Of a stretch of DNA of 64,000 nt, positions 52,731 to 63,978 are shown one piece after another. Position 1 is the stretch's first letter, and each line of letters starts with the position of its first letter. This DNA comes from Cycas panzhihuaensis (lineage: Eukaryota; Cycadophyta), in the NCBI GenBank assembly GCA_023213395.1, contig CM041465.1, forward strand, positions 57,171,741-57,235,740, read 5' to 3'. The position numbers and the translations under genes were made by a program. Under the pieces are notes generated by a model, which was not told the origin of the DNA, ran no database searches, and saw only the letters and a list, made by a program, of their open reading frames with translations.

Positions 52731-54160
52731 ATTATTCTTTGTTTGAGGTAGACATGCAATTGGTCATTGTGAAATTGAACTCTCATCTGAAGCTTTGGTA
52801 TATACTTATGACACTATATCTTTCTCTTATTCTTTACCATCAATTGGAAAAAGATTGCCTCACAATTTACTTCAAAGCTTACATTTTTTTTCTTTTTGTT
52901 TACCTTGCTTGAGCTTTGTTTTTCCATTGTTCATCATGCTTATCTAATGTTCAAGCTTGTTAACTAGAGGTACACTGAAGAGGCTTTTTATTGATGGATT
53001 TATGCACATAGATATAAATGCATGAATGTTGAGCAGTAAAAGGAGAAGACATAATGATACAAATCAGGTCAAGAATGGCTAGAAGTTAGAAGAGAAATAA
53101 TAGCGGGTGCATGTTGGATGGCACAAATCTCCATCTTAGGCTCTTAACAAGGCTGTTGCTTTGCTTTCTTGAGGATAAAACAAAGCAGATGTAGTTCCAT
53201 TTTAACTCTTTTGACATCATCCTGGGATTCAACAAGTCCTTAGTGCACCTCTGTGAAACATCTTTTGATGTCATTTGCTTCTCATATTTGCACAAGTTTG
53301 CAATTCCTTGAAGCATTAAAGCTTTCTGGTTACTTCAATCCAACTCTCTTCTAGAAAAAGCTCAGGTCATGCCACAATTTCTTATATTTTTGCTGTATCT
53401 CTGTGAATTATCCTATTGATAACCTTTAGAGTGTTAGTGCCTCTCTTTTATTATTGCCTTCTCCTTGCAGCTCTTCCTCCTGTGAGTCTGTTTGTTGCAG
53501 AGAACTAGAAAACACATGCATTTAATATTTGTAGAGTCTGTAAATTTTCCTTTGCCCTCAGGATGGGTTTATCGTTTCTTGGTGGAATAACTAACTGATC
53601 ATGAACCTGGTAGAATTACTCCACTATATGTTTGTGCCTTTCTACTAGTTCTTCAAGGATACCCTCTACATTATCATCTTCTAGTATTCTGTGCTTTCAA
53701 GATACTCATCAATATATAAGTTCTACTACAAAGTCTCTCATAAAGGGAATTTGTATATGCTTTTCATGGATATAGTATATTTTGACTCAAATATAGCAGT
53801 TTAGTTTCATGGTATGGAAATTATGGACATGTCTCAGTTTTCTCATTGTTAAATGCTTCAGCAACTGTTTTGTGTGCCATAGACATTTGCTATATTGTTT
53901 TTGCAACTATATAATAATCTCTTTAAAATTTTTGCCATGCAACAGCTCTTGTGAAGCAGAAATTAGAAAATGTGTAGTTGATAATGAGGGAATTGTCTAG
54001 GCACAAGTTTATGTGATCAGATTATCATGTATGGCAATTGCTTTATTTCTGACCATTGCGTCTTAGTCTTATGCCAAAAGCAGGTAAATTCTCCTAGCCT
54101 TATAATTTCTTTGCATAATATAATATGGAAAGGTTGGTACATTAGAGATTCGATCTTCAG
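52731..54160. other. Unrecognised region, possible intron DNA
   Basis: No ORF or repeat recognised. T-rich stretches with scattered splice-like words fit introns of the aminotransferase gene whose exons follow, but no upstream exon could be identified. Confidence 0.35.
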
Positions 54161-54283
54161 GCATTGACTAATGAAGGCTGCGACAGTCCGCACAATCCAA
54201 CAGGCAAAGTTTTCAGCAGAGATGAGCTTGCCATCATTGCTAAATTATGCTGCAGTATGGACTGCCTTGCAGTAACTGATGAA
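54161..54283 (+). pseudogene. PLP-dependent aminotransferase exon (HNPTG region)
   Basis: Reads SPHNPTGKVFSRDELAIIAK then LCCSMDCLAVTDE, ending at a GAA|GTATGA donor. SPHNPTGK is the class I/II aminotransferase motif whose Asn binds the cofactor ring, and TDE is the start of the D-E-V-Y segment completed by the next exon. It closely resembles plant kynurenine/methionine-type aminotransferases from memory of the family. The 5' edge is unsure: acceptors at 54160 (TTCAG) and 54186 (CGACAG) are both possible, and the residues between (ALTNEGCD) do not fit the family. No stop inside. Confidence 0.72.
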
Positions 54284-54576
54284 GTATGAGAATGCCTCTA
54301 ACCAAATGTTACCATTTATTTTGTGTACGGATCTGAATCATAAAAGTGGGCTTGCTCATGTGAGGAACAATGGGTGCCTCAGTGCTTTCAGTCATTGGTC
54401 CCAAGTTCTTTATGTATGGAGTCATCTCTTTCTCACACACGTTACATTTTGCCTGCCACCTGAAGTGGAGTATTGGTAAACTGGAAGAAAGGCCCCTTAA
54501 TCACCCTGGGGCAATTCCTCATGATTCAAGATGGTATTGCAGCTTATGGCCTGTCTGATTGATATTCCCTTAACAG

Positions 54577-54691
54577 GTGTATGAGCATATAACATTTGAT
54601 TCAGCAGAACACATCAGTCTGGCTTCCTTCCCAGGAATGCTTGAGCGAACCATTATTACTTCATCTTTGTCCAAGACATATAGTGTTACAG
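54577..54691 (+). pseudogene. PLP-dependent aminotransferase exon (catalytic lysine region)
   Basis: The acceptor CCTTAACAG at 54568-54576 precedes VYEHITFDSAEHISLASFPG and MLERTIITSSLSKTYSVTG, then a donor ACAG|GTAGAC. SSLSKT holds the Schiff-base lysine, and the D-E-V-Y motif is formed across the splice with the exon at 54161-54283. The intron between them is 293 bp. The expected next exon (starting W-K/R-V-G-W) is visible only as a damaged AAAGTTGGTGCC after TTTTTAG at 54737, with TAG in the place of Trp. So the gene is probably a fragment or pseudogene. Aminotransferases of this kind exchange amino groups between aromatic or sulphur amino acids and keto acids. Confidence 0.75.
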
Positions 54692-55804
54692 GTAGACACT
54701 TGCCATATACAAATAAATGCTTTATTTCTTTTTAGTAGAAAGTTGGTGCCCTTTATTTTTGATTTTGCAAGTAGTTGATATAATATTCAGCCTGCTTTGA
54801 ATGGCTCGTTTCTCTTGAAAGATCTTGTTAAGAACTGGAAGGGTTGTGGAAAAGCACTTTCCATGCAAACACTCATGTCTTCTTTTCTCTTTTGTTTTTT
54901 CCACATCCCTCTACCCCATGTTTTACTACACTTCTTTTTATCTGTGAACAGTTCAGCTAAATTATGGCCATGTAATATCGTGTATATGTTAGAAAGTAAT
55001 GTTTAATCTATGGTCAATCCATGGTGGTAATTTAGTAATATCTAGTGGTGATATTATTGTGGTGGAGACATTAGACATTAGGCATACTTTCTCAAAATTG
55101 TGATAGGTATGAACAATATTAGAAGTTGTGTAAAATCTCATATGATTGGTTGTTGTTAAGGTTCTCACACATGGTCTTATTGAAGAAGATTGGTACATCC
55201 TTGTTGGCCATTAATGAGGTGAATTATTTCCATATAAGAGCATACCATATTCATAGTAACTTATAAAGACACCTACTGTCTCCCCAATGGAACCTAGTGT
55301 GGTTTCATCATGTACTTTGTTGAATATATTTAGTAATGAGGTCTAATATATTTATGTGGATGCTTTCTCATCTTGAAGTTTTACCATGTTAAACCTTGTG
55401 TCTAAATATTGGTTGTTTGATGTTCATTTATTATCCATTATTGATAATTGTGTGCTCTTATAATAATCACGTGACATATTTTAATTTTAATGATAAATGT
55501 TTCTATGTTGATGTGATTCGATCTTGTGGTAATGGTAAGGTGTTTGATAGTTGTCTTTATGATGAAATCAAACCTGAAAAATCTAAGATGGTATTAGAGC
55601 CTCTTGTGTCTTGAGAAGGTGTGAGCATGTTCATGTGAAGCAGGTGTAGCAGGAGTGAACCTATATGTGATCCAAACAGGTGAGAGCCTGTATGGTTTAT
55701 CGGTCGTAGGAGTTTGTTGGAAGCAAAGTCAAGTCATAAGCAAATGGAGAGCTATGTGGAGCTCATTGAATCACGAAATCTATAAATGCCAATGGTGACT
55801 AGTG
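54692..55804. other. No gene recognised
   Basis: AT-rich. Apart from the possible damaged exon start near 54738 nothing coding is seen. No repeat partner in the window. Confidence 0.35.
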
Positions 55805-56131
55805 TGTGTGCTGCAATTTATCTCATGTCTAACTATAACAACAATAAGGCAACACAAGATACACAGAATTGAGCATGCAAACCAAAATTTTATTCATGTA
55901 AAGGCCCTGTGTTTGGTCCTCTAACAACTAGATGCAGGCTGAAACAGTACATGATGGAAAAGCCTGCGGTATAGACAGTATCAAGAATGCCGAAGAAATC
56001 CTACTATCTACCCACATACACCTCGATACATCATACGACTATTTAACTTAAGCCATTCTAGTTACATTTTACATACTTGGTTGTAACTATCAACTATTAC
56101 ATAACTAATTATGTCATTAACAATTAACTTC
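55805..56131. repeat. Diverged Gypsy B-type LTR fragment
   Basis: Starts TGTGTGCTGC and shares GAGCATGCAAACCAAAATTT, TTTGGTCCTCTAACAACTAG and other words with Gypsy B LTRs, but with many changes. Ends where Copia C begins. An old solo or truncated LTR. Confidence 0.6.
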
Positions 56132-56678
56132 TGTTGAGAATGGGGCATTAAGCCTATGGCCTTTAAGATCTAAAAGAGAGGAAAGATTGCTATAAGAATG
56201 AAGATGATTTGCATCTGATCAAGCTAGCATAGTGGTAAGCACTAGAGCAAGCATAAGCATAAAGATCATATGTATGAGGACACAAAATATGGAGGAGAAG
56301 AAATTGATCCAACTCCAAATAAATAAGAAGCTTATATTAGTCAAGAACAATAGCATAACACTACAACACTCACTCTTGTGAAATACATGAGGAATGGTCT
56401 CAATATATAGAGACTTAAGAGTGTTTCATGTTTGATGAATGTCAAACAGACAAGCCAGCTAGTTACATGTGGGACAAGTGTCCCCTTGAGCTCTTTTATG
56501 AGCACAAGTGCATGAGGGTACATTAACCCTCAAGTTACAACATTGTGCAACTAGAAAGAAAGTGGGTGCGTACTTTATCACTTGAAGTGATAAGTTAGAG
56601 TAATATAATGTACATAAAGTACATTAATAAAACATTACAAAATACATTACTTAACATTTAAACATAAAGGTTTTAACA
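56132..56678 (-). repeat. Copia C 3' LTR
   Basis: 547 bp, TGTTGAGAATGG...TTTTAACA. On minus it follows a G-rich purine tract (56679-56684). The U3 palindrome has a 19-bp variant (56575-56593). Confidence 0.9.
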
Positions 56679-56691
56679 CCCCCCTTAATGT

Positions 56692-57053
56692 TTACAATGT
56701 TAAGTTGGACACCAAGACCATCCCTGAATTTCTTAAACTTCTCTCTACCAAGTGACTTGATAAAGATATTTGCAATCTGTTGGTCCGTGAGTTGTAGAAA
56801 AGGTTGATCTCACCATTTTGAATATGCTCCCTGATAAAGTGGTAATGAACCTCGATGTGCTTGGTTCGTGTATGAAAAACTAGATTCTTGGTTAACTTGA
56901 ACACACTTTGATTGTCACAATATAGCCTGGTGGGGTGATTATGCTCAAGTCCAAGCTCTCCAAGAATCCTCTTCAGCTAAATAGCCCCACAATCTACACT
57001 GATTGTAGCTTTATACTCTACTTTCGTGGATGACAAGGTAACATTGGGTTACT
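56692..57053 (-). pseudogene. Copia C RNase H remnant
   Basis: Reads NLVFHTRTKHIEVHYHFIRE and other C-terminal RNase H words. It starts near 57053 with a degraded SSTKVEYKA segment and then meets gag sequence, so everything from protease to most of the RT is missing. Confidence 0.78.
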
Positions 57054-57963
57054 AACGAGGCTACTGCTATCGTTGTTGCTTTTGATGTGGTTGCTAAAAC
57101 TCTTGCTATTGCTGCAAATCTGATTGTTTTTTACATTCAGGAGCTATGTGGCCCACCTTGCCATAGTAATGACATATGACATTGGCTTTAGATGTGCCAA
57201 TGTTCATATTCCCAAACTATTTTTAAAGTGATTGTTTGGGATTTCATTTGGCCTTGAACTTGGCTATGAATGCTCATGAAGTTGATAGTTCATCATGTCG
57301 TAATTAAATTTGCTCTTCTTGAAGTAGAAGGCTCTTAAGCTTATTGAAAGTCAAAGTAGCCAATGTGCTATCTTTGGAAATTAATGAGATGAATCTATTA
57401 CATTCCTTTAGCAAAGCATACAAAGTGGAAGTTACAAGTTCATCTCTAGAAGCTGGTTTACCAAGAGTATTTAACTTATTATAAATTTCTTTGATAACAG
57501 ATAAGAATGCCGACATGGGCTTTACAAATTTCAAAGAGTACAATTTTGCTTTGATCATCATGATGTGAGCCTCATCTCACCTTTCATACAATGAAGACAA
57601 AGTATCCTAAGTTTCTTTTGATGTTTTAGCACATGCAATATTTTGGTCTACATTCACATCAACAATCATGTGCAAAAATGCTAAGGCAATCTCATATTTA
57701 ACTTCCCAAGCAGCAACTAAAATAGGATTAGGAGGAATAAGCACACTATTATCAGTTGGGCTCATAACAGGTATAGGTCTGGGATTTTTCCTAAAAACAA
57801 ATCCCCAAAATTCATTCATGATTAGCAGATTTTGTGTTTGCATTTTCCATTCATGATAGTTATCTTGTCCATTCAATTTAATAGTGCATGCATTAAGCAT
57901 GTTGATGGCATCGGTCTTGAAGCTAGAAAATGATTTGGAAAGCTTTCGTTGCTTAAGTTCCAC
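57054..57963 (-). pseudogene. Copia C gag
   Basis: DAINMLNACTIKLNGQDNYH, EWKMQTQNLLIMNEFWGFVF, WEVKYEIALAFLHMIVDVNV (57963-57607), then after a stop MIKAKLYSLKFVKPMSAFLS and TFNKLKSLLLQEEQI (57561-57304). The knuckle near 57170 reads CHYYGKVGHIAPEC in another frame, with the second Cys replaced. Gag is the only long coding part left in this element. Confidence 0.82.
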
Positions 57964-59774
57964 CTTCTAACACACCAACAACTCTGATCTTGCTAGAAGA
58001 TTCAAGAACTGAAGAAAGTGATGAGGGTTGGAGGACTAGGCTAGGAGTTGGTCCAATCTTGATCTTTATAAGTAGATCCAATAGTTGGCCAAGCCAAATC
58101 AAGGACAAGGCTAGGTAGGGTTGATCTGTACGGATGCACCATGCTTTCCTTAGGATTCTCAGCCCTAATAACACCCTTTTTGATCACCCTTTACTCCAAG
58201 AAATCTCAATTGTTATGCACTGTTCGTACAGTTAGTGGGTCCCTTAAGGAATGCACAAAGTTTGAGATTATAGAGGCAAGGTTTTAACCTTTTTAGGGCC
58301 TCTCCCACAAGATTTTAAAGCAAATTTTTTAAGATTTAAGTTGATTTAGATAAATTTACTTAAGTGTAGATACTGCTGCTTATAATGTTTAATCAATATC
58401 TCAATGACATGGCTTCAAAATAAAGTGATTGAGTACATAAAACTTAACACATAAAGTGTTTGCAAGAGCACTTAAAAATATGAAAAAGGTGTTAAGTGTT
58501 GAAATGAGAAATTGTTCGCTTCAGTATAATATTGAAGTGGGTTCATTTTTAAAGACCAAAAAAACCACTTAATGCCAAATTTAATCACATGCACTAAGTA
58601 GACAATCACCACCAAAGTGTTATGACTTTAAATAGTCTTAACTAGCCAAAAATATAAGTGATTTATATTAAAAATAGTGTTTTTGTGCCATTTGTTATGA
58701 CTAGGGCATCACGACTGCCTCGCAGGGAGCCTTATAAAATCATTCACAATGTAAAATTTTCACTATTGAGTACAAAAGATCATTAAAATCACTTATTTTA
58801 AGTCAAAAACACATTTGCATTTTTTTTAATGTGTTAATGAACTTAAAAAATAAAAAAGGGTTGAAATTGACTAAAAATGATTAAATATGATAAAAATCAC
58901 TTAAAATGTTAAACTTTATAAACTAAAATTTATTACAATTAGAATATTCTTCGACATATGCTAGATTGTATAACCTAAAGTTCGGTTTGCAAAGTTATCG
59001 AACGAAATTTTTTTCCAAAGTCAAAAATTAGAATGATGGCAATGCACAGAATAACCTTCAATCGCTTAGAACTTGATGAAGAATGATTCGATTAGTACGA
59101 GACTAGAGGAGCAGGGTCGCACAAGAGGTAAGATAACTGCAGTGAAGTGTCACGAGCTTTTGTTGAACGCACGATGAGAACGTTGTACAATGACGAATCA
59201 CGTTGGCGCACGGCCATAATAGCTTTAGATGACTGCCATACTCAGTCGAGGGTTTTAAAACCTTATCCAAAGCAATGAATGCTTTTTTCTTAGGTCTGTA
59301 GCACCTACAATAATCACTAGAAGAAGCCAACAAGATAGAATATAGAGAAATGAGTGTTTTTTATTTAAAAAAATTGTCCTACATATGAGAAATCCACTAG
59401 AACATTGTATTAGCTCTTGCATGTGAGGTGCAGGTAGAGAGGGATAAATAAGAAACTGATTTCCAGTCAAAAAATGAAGATACTCTAAAGATCTGCCAAT
59501 AATCTTGCAAAAATTTATTTTTTATTGCAAAAAATCAAGAAAAACCACTGATTTTTGTGATATTTCACTGTTGCACCCAACAAAGTGAGCTTGAAAAGAA
59601 CTCAAAACATAAGATAATCAATCTCTAGCCTGCAAATGATTAATAATTGGCGAGAAACTAAAAATAACTAACCAAACTAAGCCTTGGATTACTTTTAGAG
59701 AGTGAAGGTCGTCACCAAGGGTTTGGAACCCTCTCACAAACCAAAAAAAGCAACAAAAAAGCTCCTCTCACAAG
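57964..59774 (-). other. Copia C leader
   Basis: Non-coding leader with the family block at 57960-58310, a weak hairpin near 58625-58645 (GACTTTAAATAGTC), and a family motif variant at 58717 (CTCGCAGGGAGCCTTA). Confidence 0.65.
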
Positions 59775-59786
59775 GCTCTGATACCA
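59775..59786 (-). promoter_or_regulatory. Primer-binding site, Copia C
   Basis: TGGTATCAGAGC on minus, two bases inside the 5' LTR. Confidence 0.88.
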
Positions 59787-59788
59787 AA

Positions 59789-60076
59789 TGTTGAGAATGG
59801 GGCTTTAAGCCTATGGCCTTTAGTATCAAAAAGAGAGGAAAGATTGCTATAAGAATGAAAATGATTGCATCTAGTCAAGCTAGCATGGTGATAAACACTA
59901 GAGCAAACATAAGCATAAAGATCATAAGTATGAGGACACAAAATATGGAGGAGAAGGAATTAATCCACTCCATATAAATAAGAAGCTTATATTAATCAAG
60001 AACAATAGCATAACACTACAACACTCACTCTTGTGAAATACATGAAGAATGGTCTCAATATATAGAGACTTAAGAG
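59789..60076 (-). repeat. Copia C 5' LTR, truncated
   Basis: Matches 56132-56418 closely up to GACTTAAGAG, then LINE sequence begins. The remainder of the LTR is not in the window. Confidence 0.85.
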
Positions 60077-60089
60077 CGCTACATAAAAG

Positions 60090-60530
60090 CAACAACCTAT
60101 CGTGGTTAGCCACAAATGTTTATGCTCCAAATAGTCAAGAGGCCAGAAAGAAACTCTGGGATAGACTATTGGAGGCCTGAGGATTGCCAACAACCATGGC
60201 TGCTGGCGGGAGACTTCAACTCGGCGCTGTCCCCGGGTGATAAGAGAGGAGGCACTGGTGGATGGACAACCAGCATGGGAGAGTTTAGTGACTTCCTTCA
60301 GCAGGGGGGCTTGGAGGATGTTAAGCTCAAGGGGGCATCCTTTACCTGGTCAAATAAGCGATTAGGGAATGACTTAATTCCAATTAAATTGGACAGGGTG
60401 CTGGTTAATTATGACTGGATGAGGAACTTTAATGACTTCACCCTTGAGGCGTTATCGAGGACAAGTTCTGACCATTCCCCTCTCTTGCTCCAATTTTCGG
60501 ATCCAGGCAAATTTATTGGGTCCCCTTTTA
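60090..60530 (+). pseudogene. LINE endonuclease domain, N-truncated
   Basis: NVYAPNSQEARKKLWDRLLE appears in one frame (60095-60170), then after a small frameshift WLLAGDFNSALSPGDKRGG, LKGASFTWSNKR, IKLDRVLVN and LSRTSSDHSPLLL. These are the later motifs of the apurinic-type endonuclease, including GDFN and the catalytic SDHSP (Asp-His pair). The first third, with the N and E of the active site, is missing. The endonuclease nicks target DNA. Confidence 0.88.
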
Positions 60531-62493
60531 GGTTCGAGCTAATGTGGCTCCATCACCCCGATCTTAGGAATAGGATCGAGGAATGGTGGCGGATTCAAAT
60601 CAAAGGTCACGCAATGTACAGATTTTCGAAGAAGCTTGATTGGATTAAAAGACAAATTAAGGCTTGGAACAAGGAGGTCTTCCAAAATATTCATGAGCAG
60701 AAGGACAAAACTATCAGTGATCTGAAAGCTATAGAGGATAGGATTGAGCGAGCAGGCGGATCCCACAGGTTAGATAAGACAGAGAAGGAGCTGGTTGAGA
60801 AGTTGGACGAGATTCTCACCAGAGAAGAAATACTCTGGAGACAGAAATCCAGGGCTCTTTGGTTGGCTGAAGGTGACAGGAACACAAAATTTTTCCATAT
60901 GACTACAGTTAAGCATAGAGCTAGCAACAGAATTTCCAGTCTCCAAAAGGAAGACGGCTCGGTTGTTAGTTCTATGGAGGGTATGAAGGAGTTGGCCAGC
61001 GAATACTTTAAGGAACTATTCACCGAACCCCAGGACGGGGACATGGATAGCAGAAAAGACTTCTTAAACAACATCCCTAGGCTGGTGAATGAAGCTCAAA
61101 ATCTTGTTGCTCCGTTCACTCTAGAGGAAGTCAGGGCGGCTCTCTTTAGCATGAAGAAAGACAAATCTCCTGGCCCTGATGGATTCCCTCCGGGCTTCTT
61201 CCAAGAATATTGGGATATTATTAAAGGGGATCTAATGGAAGCTTTGCCGGAATTCTATACAAACAAAAAGATGTTATAGGAATGGCAGACTACATTCCTT
61301 GTCCTCATCCCAAAAAAAGAAGGAGCGAAAAGGATGGAAGAGTTCCATCCCATCAGCCTTTGTAATGTTAAATACAAGATTTTAACCAAGGTCCTGGTCA
61401 ACATACTGAAGAGTATTATGCCAAACATTATCTCCCACAATCAGGACGGGTTCCTTCGAGGCAGGCAGATATATGATGGATATATTGTTGTCCACGAAAC
61501 AATTCACTTTGCTGCCGAAAGGAAGGAGCCAGCGATGCTTATCAAGATCGATCTCACGAAAGCCTTTGATAGGGTCTCCTGGGATTGCTTGCTTGACTGC
61601 CTAGAGGCTTTTGGCTTTGGGGAACCTTGGCAAACCTGGATTAAACTGTGCATTGGGAATCCGCAATTCTCTGTCATTATCAATGGGTCATCTTCTAGGT
61701 TCTTCCCCGGATTCAGGGGGTTGAGGCAAGGAGATCCCTCTCTCCCTTCTTATTCATTACGATGGCGGAGCTGCTGGGTAGAACCCTGGAGTCCGCTAGG
61801 AGGCTTGGGTCCTTAATCGGCATCAAATCGACGTCGGGGGTGGACAATGTGGTTCACCATCAATTTGTTGATGACAATATCCTCCTCGGGAAGGCGACAG
61901 TTAGAGAGGCTTCCAGATTTAAAGACATCCTGGGGCATTTTGAGAAGGCCACAAACCAGAAGATAAGTCTCAAGAAGAGTAACGTTTTTTTCATAAATAC
62001 CCCGGGCTATATCCAAGGCAGGATTAGCAGAATCTTAGGTATGGACATAAAAAAGCTTCCCACAATTTACCTGGGCTTGCCCCTATTTGTCGGTAAGATG
62101 TCCAAAGATATGTGGAACCCTCTTTTAGATAGAATGCAAAGAAAGTTAGCGGGCTGGAAAGGTGCCCTCCTGAGCTTAGCTAGAAAATTCCAGCTAGTTG
62201 CCTCTACTCTCCAGAGCATCCCAGTGTTTTGGATGTCCATCTTCAGGGTTCCGCCGGGCATCTCAGACACTATTGAATCAATCCAGAAAAGATTCCTCTG
62301 GTCTGGATCAGAAAGTAAAGACAGGATTCATTTGGTGAGTTGGAGCAAAGTATGCACCCCGAAATGGGCCGACAGTCTCAATTTGCGAAGGCTCTCTCCC
62401 TTCAATGTCGCCCTTGGGGCAAAGCTTGGGTGGAGATTATTCAAAGGTGGGGAGAGACTTTGGGAGAGGATCCTCTCTAGAAAATATATTTAG
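60531..62493 (+). pseudogene. LINE reverse transcriptase
   Basis: Follows the endonuclease in frame until TAG at 61277-61279. Motifs: LWLAEGDRNTKFFHMTTVKH, LFSMKKDKSPGPDGFPPGFF, (stop) LVLIPKKEGAKRMEEFHPIS, LCNVKYKILTKVLVNIL, QDGFLRGRQI, MLIKIDLTKAFDRVSWDCL, GLRQGDPSLP, frameshift near 61745, HHQFVDDNILLGKA (catalytic F-V-D-D), LSLKKSNVFFIN and IYLGLPLFVGKMSK. It ends with the thumb region LGAKLGWRLFKGGERLWERI and a stop. All seven RT blocks can be seen. Damage is limited to a stop and one frameshift before 62493, so this is a comparatively recent copy. Confidence 0.92.
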
Positions 62494-63451
62494 GGGGGCT
62501 CCCTTCTGGATAACAGTGTCTCAATTTGGTTCTCTAAATGCGGAGGAGCATCCTCAAAGCGTGGGCAGCTATCAGGGATGGCCTAAAATGGAGACTGGGC
62601 GATGGCAATTCCATAAGATTTTGGGATGACGTGTGGTGTTGTGACAAGGCTCTGAAGGAGTTCCCAGATCTGGTGCCTCTAATGGGTCCTTGTGTTAGGC
62701 AATACGACAATCTGATTAAAGATTATTGGACTGGGAGAGAAGGAAGCAGGATCTGGAGGAATTTTGAGGATATCCATGGGATAGGCAGCCTGCAGGAGGG
62801 TCTCAATAAGATCAAAAGGATCTTAAGTAAGAGTTATATCCCTAGAACTCCGTCGCAGGATTCGATGGTGTGGCCCTCTAGTTCGGGGAGTACACGATTG
62901 CAGCAGGCTATCAATACTTATGCCTGAAAAGAGGGGACAAGAAAAACCCAATGTTGGAAGGTGTCTGGAGGCTCCTCCTCATTCCAAAAATAGCTCTTTT
63001 CTGGTGGACCTGTCTCATGAACAAAATCCTTACTATTGATAACCTTCAAAAGCGAGGATTTATGTTGGCTAACAGATGTGTCCTATGCTGCAAGGGGGAG
63101 GAATCCATTGATCACATCATCCTAGAGTGCCCTTTCATAAAGGAAGTTTGGAGGATGCTGCTTGGAAAACTAGAAGTGTGTTGGACTTTCTCGCAAAAAA
63201 CTGCTGACCTTTGGCTTGCATGGCAAAGCCCATTCAAAAGTAATACCCTCAGCCGCATCTGGAAGAATACGCTCCCAATTTTGGCATGGAATATCTGGAA
63301 AGAAAGAAACAGTAGGATTTTTCAGGGAAAAGAAAAGGACCAGATGGGCGTTTATAACAGAGTCTGCTCGGACATCAGAGAAAACGTTGGAAACATTAAA
63401 GAAAAACGTATAACCACGCCGGAAAGCGAGTTTTACTCAAATGGGGTATAG
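62494..63451 (+). pseudogene. LINE linker and zinc-binding segment (zf-RVT)
   Basis: A 129-codon frame (62538-62927) with WRLGDGNSIRFWDDVWC, the usual linker motif of plant L1. After a stop comes IPKIALFWWTCLMNKILTID, CVLCCKGEESIDHIILECPF, a C-x2-C...H...C segment of the zf-RVT type, followed by WNIWKERNSRIFQGKEKDQM. The stop at 63449 is followed in another frame by the RNase H. Confidence 0.85.
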
Positions 63452-63978
63452 AACCTGAAATAGTAGCGTCAAAACCCAGAAGCACTAGATGGATCCCACC
63501 GGAGGAGCCATGGATCAAAATTAATTTTGACGGGGCAGCAAAAGGGAACCCAGGGGAAGCCGGGGGTGGGGGAATCTGTAGGGACAGCAAAGGTTCCCTC
63601 ATCTGGGCCTTTGCGGACTACTATGAGACCCAGACAAATAACTATGCGGAAATGCATGCTATGCTTAAAGCCCTCGACTTAGCCCACATAGGGGGCATCC
63701 AGAGGTTGGTGATTGGGGGTGACTCAGAGGTTGTTTTAAACTCATTAAAAGGAGTGGCCCTCCCGAATTGGAAATTTCAGGCTATAATCAAAGATGCCAA
63801 AGAAATCATTAAGGGTTTGTCGGATGTCTGTATAAGACACACTCTGAGAGAAGGTAATAAAGCAACAGATTTTTTGGCAAACTGGGGGATGAGGAACAAG
63901 AGGGGGCAAGTGTGGAGATGTGATTTCCCTAAGGACCTTCTGGCTCTGGTTGAGAAGGATATGATCTGCAGTAGCTAG
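63415..63978 (+). CDS. LINE C-terminal RNase H domain
   Basis: The frame is open from at least 63415 to a TAG at 63976. It reads INFDGAAKGNPGEAGGGGIC (first Asp), TQTNNYAEMHAMLKALDLAH (Glu), LVIGGDSEVVLNSLKGV (second Asp) and TLREGNKATDFLANWGM (last Asp), the complete D-E-D-D set. The FDGAxKGNPG and REGN-x-x-AD motifs are those of the RNase H (RVT_3 type) found at the end of plant L1 ORF2. It should remove RNA from cDNA hybrids. It is the only fully open, catalytically complete domain of the LINE here, in a different frame from the segment before it. Confidence 0.88.
   Translation, partial: HAGKRVLLKWGIEPEIVASKPRSTRWIPPEEPWIKINFDGAAKGNPGEAGGGGICRDSKGSLIWAFADYYETQTNNYAEMHAMLKALDLAHIGGIQRLVIGGDSEVVLNSLKGVALPNWKFQAIIKDAKEIIKGLSDVCIRHTLREGNKATDFLANWGMRNKRGQVWRCDFPKDLLALVEKDMICSS

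Larger units (their letters stand above)
56132..60076 (-). mobile_element. Copia element C, internally deleted, cut by LINE
   Basis: Minus-strand member of the A family. 3' LTR 56132-56678, RNase H end, abrupt join to the gag knuckle near 57054, gag, leader, primer site 59775-59786 and 5' LTR from 59789, interrupted at 60076 by LINE sequence. Protease, integrase and RT are deleted. Confidence 0.88.

Noticed and set aside
53809-54000. Small + frame as an upstream aminotransferase exon
   Set aside because: Translation has no aminotransferase motif.
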